A stretch of 34,395 nt of DNA from Eggerthellales bacterium. Lineage in GTDB: Bacteria; Actinomycetota; Coriobacteriia; Coriobacteriales; Eggerthellaceae. The number at the start of each line of letters is the position of its first letter. The first letter of the stretch is position 1. This document shows, piece after piece, positions 32,831 through 34,395 of the stretch. The DNA lies in assembly GCA_029006935.1 (NCBI GenBank), contig JAQXGX010000032.1, positions 1-34,395 on the forward strand. The letters run 5' to 3'. The notes below the pieces were generated by a model. The model had not been told where the DNA came from, made no database searches, and saw nothing but the letters and a program-made list of their open reading frames with translations. Both the position numbers and the translations under genes were made by a program.

Positions 32831-34395
32831 ATGAATACGAACGGCACGAACGAGCTGGACGCCTATGCCAGAGCACCTGAGGGCGCTTCGCCCCACCATG
32901 TTGAACCGACCCTGGAGCAAGACGAGGAGCTGACGCTTTCCTCCCCCTCCCTTGCAGACGATACCGACCTGGAGGCCTGGGAGCCCAGCGCCGCCGCGTT
33001 CGGAGAAGGGTATGCGCAGGTGACGGCAGCCAAGGCCATCCATCGCCCCACCGGCAAGGCGGCCAAAGAGGCCAAGCGCCGGGCAGCGCAGCGAAAGGCC
33101 GCCGACGAGGAGCGCAAGGCGGCGTTCCAGCGCACCCGTTCCCAGGACCTGCACCCCCAGGACGACCCGCAGGACGGACCGGAGGATGCGACTCCCCTTT
33201 CGCCCCTGGTTCCCAACGCTTCTGCTCACTTGGACCTTGACGGGACCGTGGAGTCGTTGGGTCGCGAAGGCAGCAGCGCAGCCGGGGAGGAGACGGGCTC
33301 CCCGGCTTCCGGACCTGCACCCGCTGCTGCTCCCAGGAAGCGCGCAGGCAGGAAACTGGCGGCGGCGGCCGGCATTGGCGCGTTGTGCCTGGTGGCGGCC
33401 GGAGCAGTCCTTGGCGTGAACTGGTACCGTACCCATCCCGTAAGCATCGTCCTTGACGGGCAGGCCGTAACCGTAGAGGGATCCCAGCGCACCATACAGG
33501 GCCTGCTGGACGACGGGACTATCGAGCTTTCCGCAGGAGACTACCTGGCCATTGACGGGTCGGTGCTGAAGAAGCGGGGCGGGAAGGACGACCAACTGCA
33601 GCTGAACGGCACTGCGGTGGAGGCTTCCGCATACGACCAGCTTTTGAACGAAGGAGACGAGCTGGAGGTGAACCGCGGGGAGGACGTGACCGAGGAGTTC
33701 ACCGTGGAAAGCCAGGTGCGAATCCCCCATACCACCACCGTGACTGGCTGGGGCGCCATCCACTGGTACGCCCAGGGAAACGGACGCGACGGCAGCAAGG
33801 GCGTGACCACCGGCAAGGAATCCGGCGTGGTCATTGACGACGTGATCGAAAAGCCTCGGAACGTGAAGGTGGTGCAGTACAGCGCCAACACCCGCGGGAA
33901 GAAGGTGATCGCCCTGACCTTCGACGACGGACCCTGGCCCACCACCACCGAGGCGGTCCTGGACGTGCTGAAGAAGAACAAGGCCAAGGCCACCTTCTTC
34001 ACCCTGGGCAACCAGATTAGCGGCCGCGAGCACTTGATCAAGCGCATGTATGAGGAAGGGCATCAGATCTGCACCCATTCCTATGACCATGCTGCAGGAT
34101 CCGGCCAAGGCGTGAACATTACGTACATGTCACGCAAGGAGCAGCGAAGTGAGATCATCCGGGGCATGGAGGCCATTTCCGCGGTTACGGGCGAAGACGC
34201 CAGCACCGTGGTCCGCCTGCCCGGCGGCAACGTGAACAAGCGCACCATGGACATTCTTTCCGACCTGGTCACCGCGGAGATCAACTGGGACGTAGACACC
34301 CTCGACTGGAGCCGACCCGGCGTCAAGGCCATCTACCAGTCCATCATGAGCGCCCGCGGGGGCGACATCGTGCTGCTCCACGACGGCGGCGGCGA
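32831..34395 (+). CDS. Membrane-anchored polysaccharide deacetylase (3' end outside window)
   Basis: The first 521 residues of a longer protein. Residues 1-170 are charged and low complexity with a basic stretch (AAKEAKRRAAQRKAADEERK), predicted to be cytoplasmic. A membrane span lies near 174-194. An extracellular ubiquitin-like domain of the DUF348 type (SIVLDGQAVTVEGSQRTIQG) follows, then a NodB deacetylase domain from about 355: TFDDGPWP (Asp365, Asp366), HSYDH (His416, His420), RLPGG near 462 and LLHDG near 517. All five NodB motifs are seen, so the enzyme should be active on peptidoglycan or another N-acetylated polymer. The window ends just after the last motif. ATG 32831 has GGA about 8 bases upstream. 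Confidence 0.88.
   Translation, partial: MNTNGTNELDAYARAPEGASPHHVEPTLEQDEELTLSSPSLADDTDLEAWEPSAAAFGEGYAQVTAAKAIHRPTGKAAKEAKRRAAQRKAADEERKAAFQRTRSQDLHPQDDPQDGPEDATPLSPLVPNASAHLDLDGTVESLGREGSSAAGEETGSPASGPAPAAAPRKRAGRKLAAAAGIGALCLVAAGAVLGVNWYRTHPVSIVLDGQAVTVEGSQRTIQGLLDDGTIELSAGDYLAIDGSVLKKRGGKDDQLQLNGTAVEASAYDQLLNEGDELEVNRGEDVTEEFTVESQVRIPHTTTVTGWGAIHWYAQGNGRDGSKGVTTGKESGVVIDDVIEKPRNVKVVQYSANTRGKKVIALTFDDGPWPTTTEAVLDVLKKNKAKATFFTLGNQISGREHLIKRMYEEGHQICTHSYDHAAGSGQGVNITYMSRKEQRSEIIRGMEAISAVTGEDASTVVRLPGGNVNKRTMDILSDLVTAEINWDVDTLDWSRPGVKAIYQSIMSARGGDIVLLHDGGG

Overview
The window is a GC-rich, gene-dense bacterial chromosome segment, mostly housekeeping, and most likely from an anaerobic Actinomycetota of the Coriobacteriia (inference). 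The scpA-scpB-rluB-(tyrA-aroA)-cmk-der order is of the actinobacterial type. The rpmB / asp23-fakA-recG arrangement recalls Bacillota. Isoprenoids are made by the MEP pathway (ispH). The window also has secreted transglutaminase and DUF6273-like proteins, a UvrX/YolD-type polymerase pair and a possible relic of an acyl-CoA dehydratase activase. I cannot fix genus or family from sequence alone.

Layout. (1) 1-4.4 kb: asp23, fakA and recG (cut off by the window start) run leftward from a promoter that diverges from rpmB. (2) 4.4-5.6 kb: a secreted transglutaminase-fold protein on the + strand. (3) 5.8-10.1 kb: a leftward operon of rpe, a cysteine desulfurase, a PHP phosphatase, a Nif3-like protein and a coiled-coil zinc-ribbon protein. 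(4) 10.06-10.69 kb: a 625-base gene-free stretch with two arrays of an 11-bp motif in alternating orientation at an exact 26-bp period. This is the most unusual feature of the window. (5) 10.7-12.4 kb: a secreted Fn3/DUF6273-like protein and a 55-residue ORF that looks like a gene remnant. (6) 12.4-28.4 kb: a long leftward run. Read from its 5' end it is an ABC-F ATPase, a lipoprotein, trmL, an M50 peptidase, scpA, scpB, rluB, tyrA, aroA, cmk, plsC, ispH, a DUF512 radical SAM protein, der, plsY and gpsA. Many of these genes touch or overlap. (7) 28.6-29.7 kb: a TIM-barrel protein of unknown function and, divergent from it, a tRNA with anticodon CAT and a strong terminator. (8) 29.7-30.8 kb: trpS. 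(9) 30.9-34.4 kb: a Y-family polymerase with an overlapping YolD-like gene, then a membrane-anchored polysaccharide deacetylase cut off by the window end.

How the genes work together. The long leftward cluster joins chromosome condensation (ScpAB), ribosome and tRNA maturation (Der, RluB, TrmL), aromatic amino-acid synthesis (TyrA, AroA), nucleotide supply (Cmk), membrane lipid synthesis (PlsY, PlsC, GpsA) and isoprenoid precursors (IspH). The set reads as growth-linked expression. The surface and secreted genes (transglutaminase, DUF6273-like, lipoprotein, deacetylase) are scattered between the conserved blocks.
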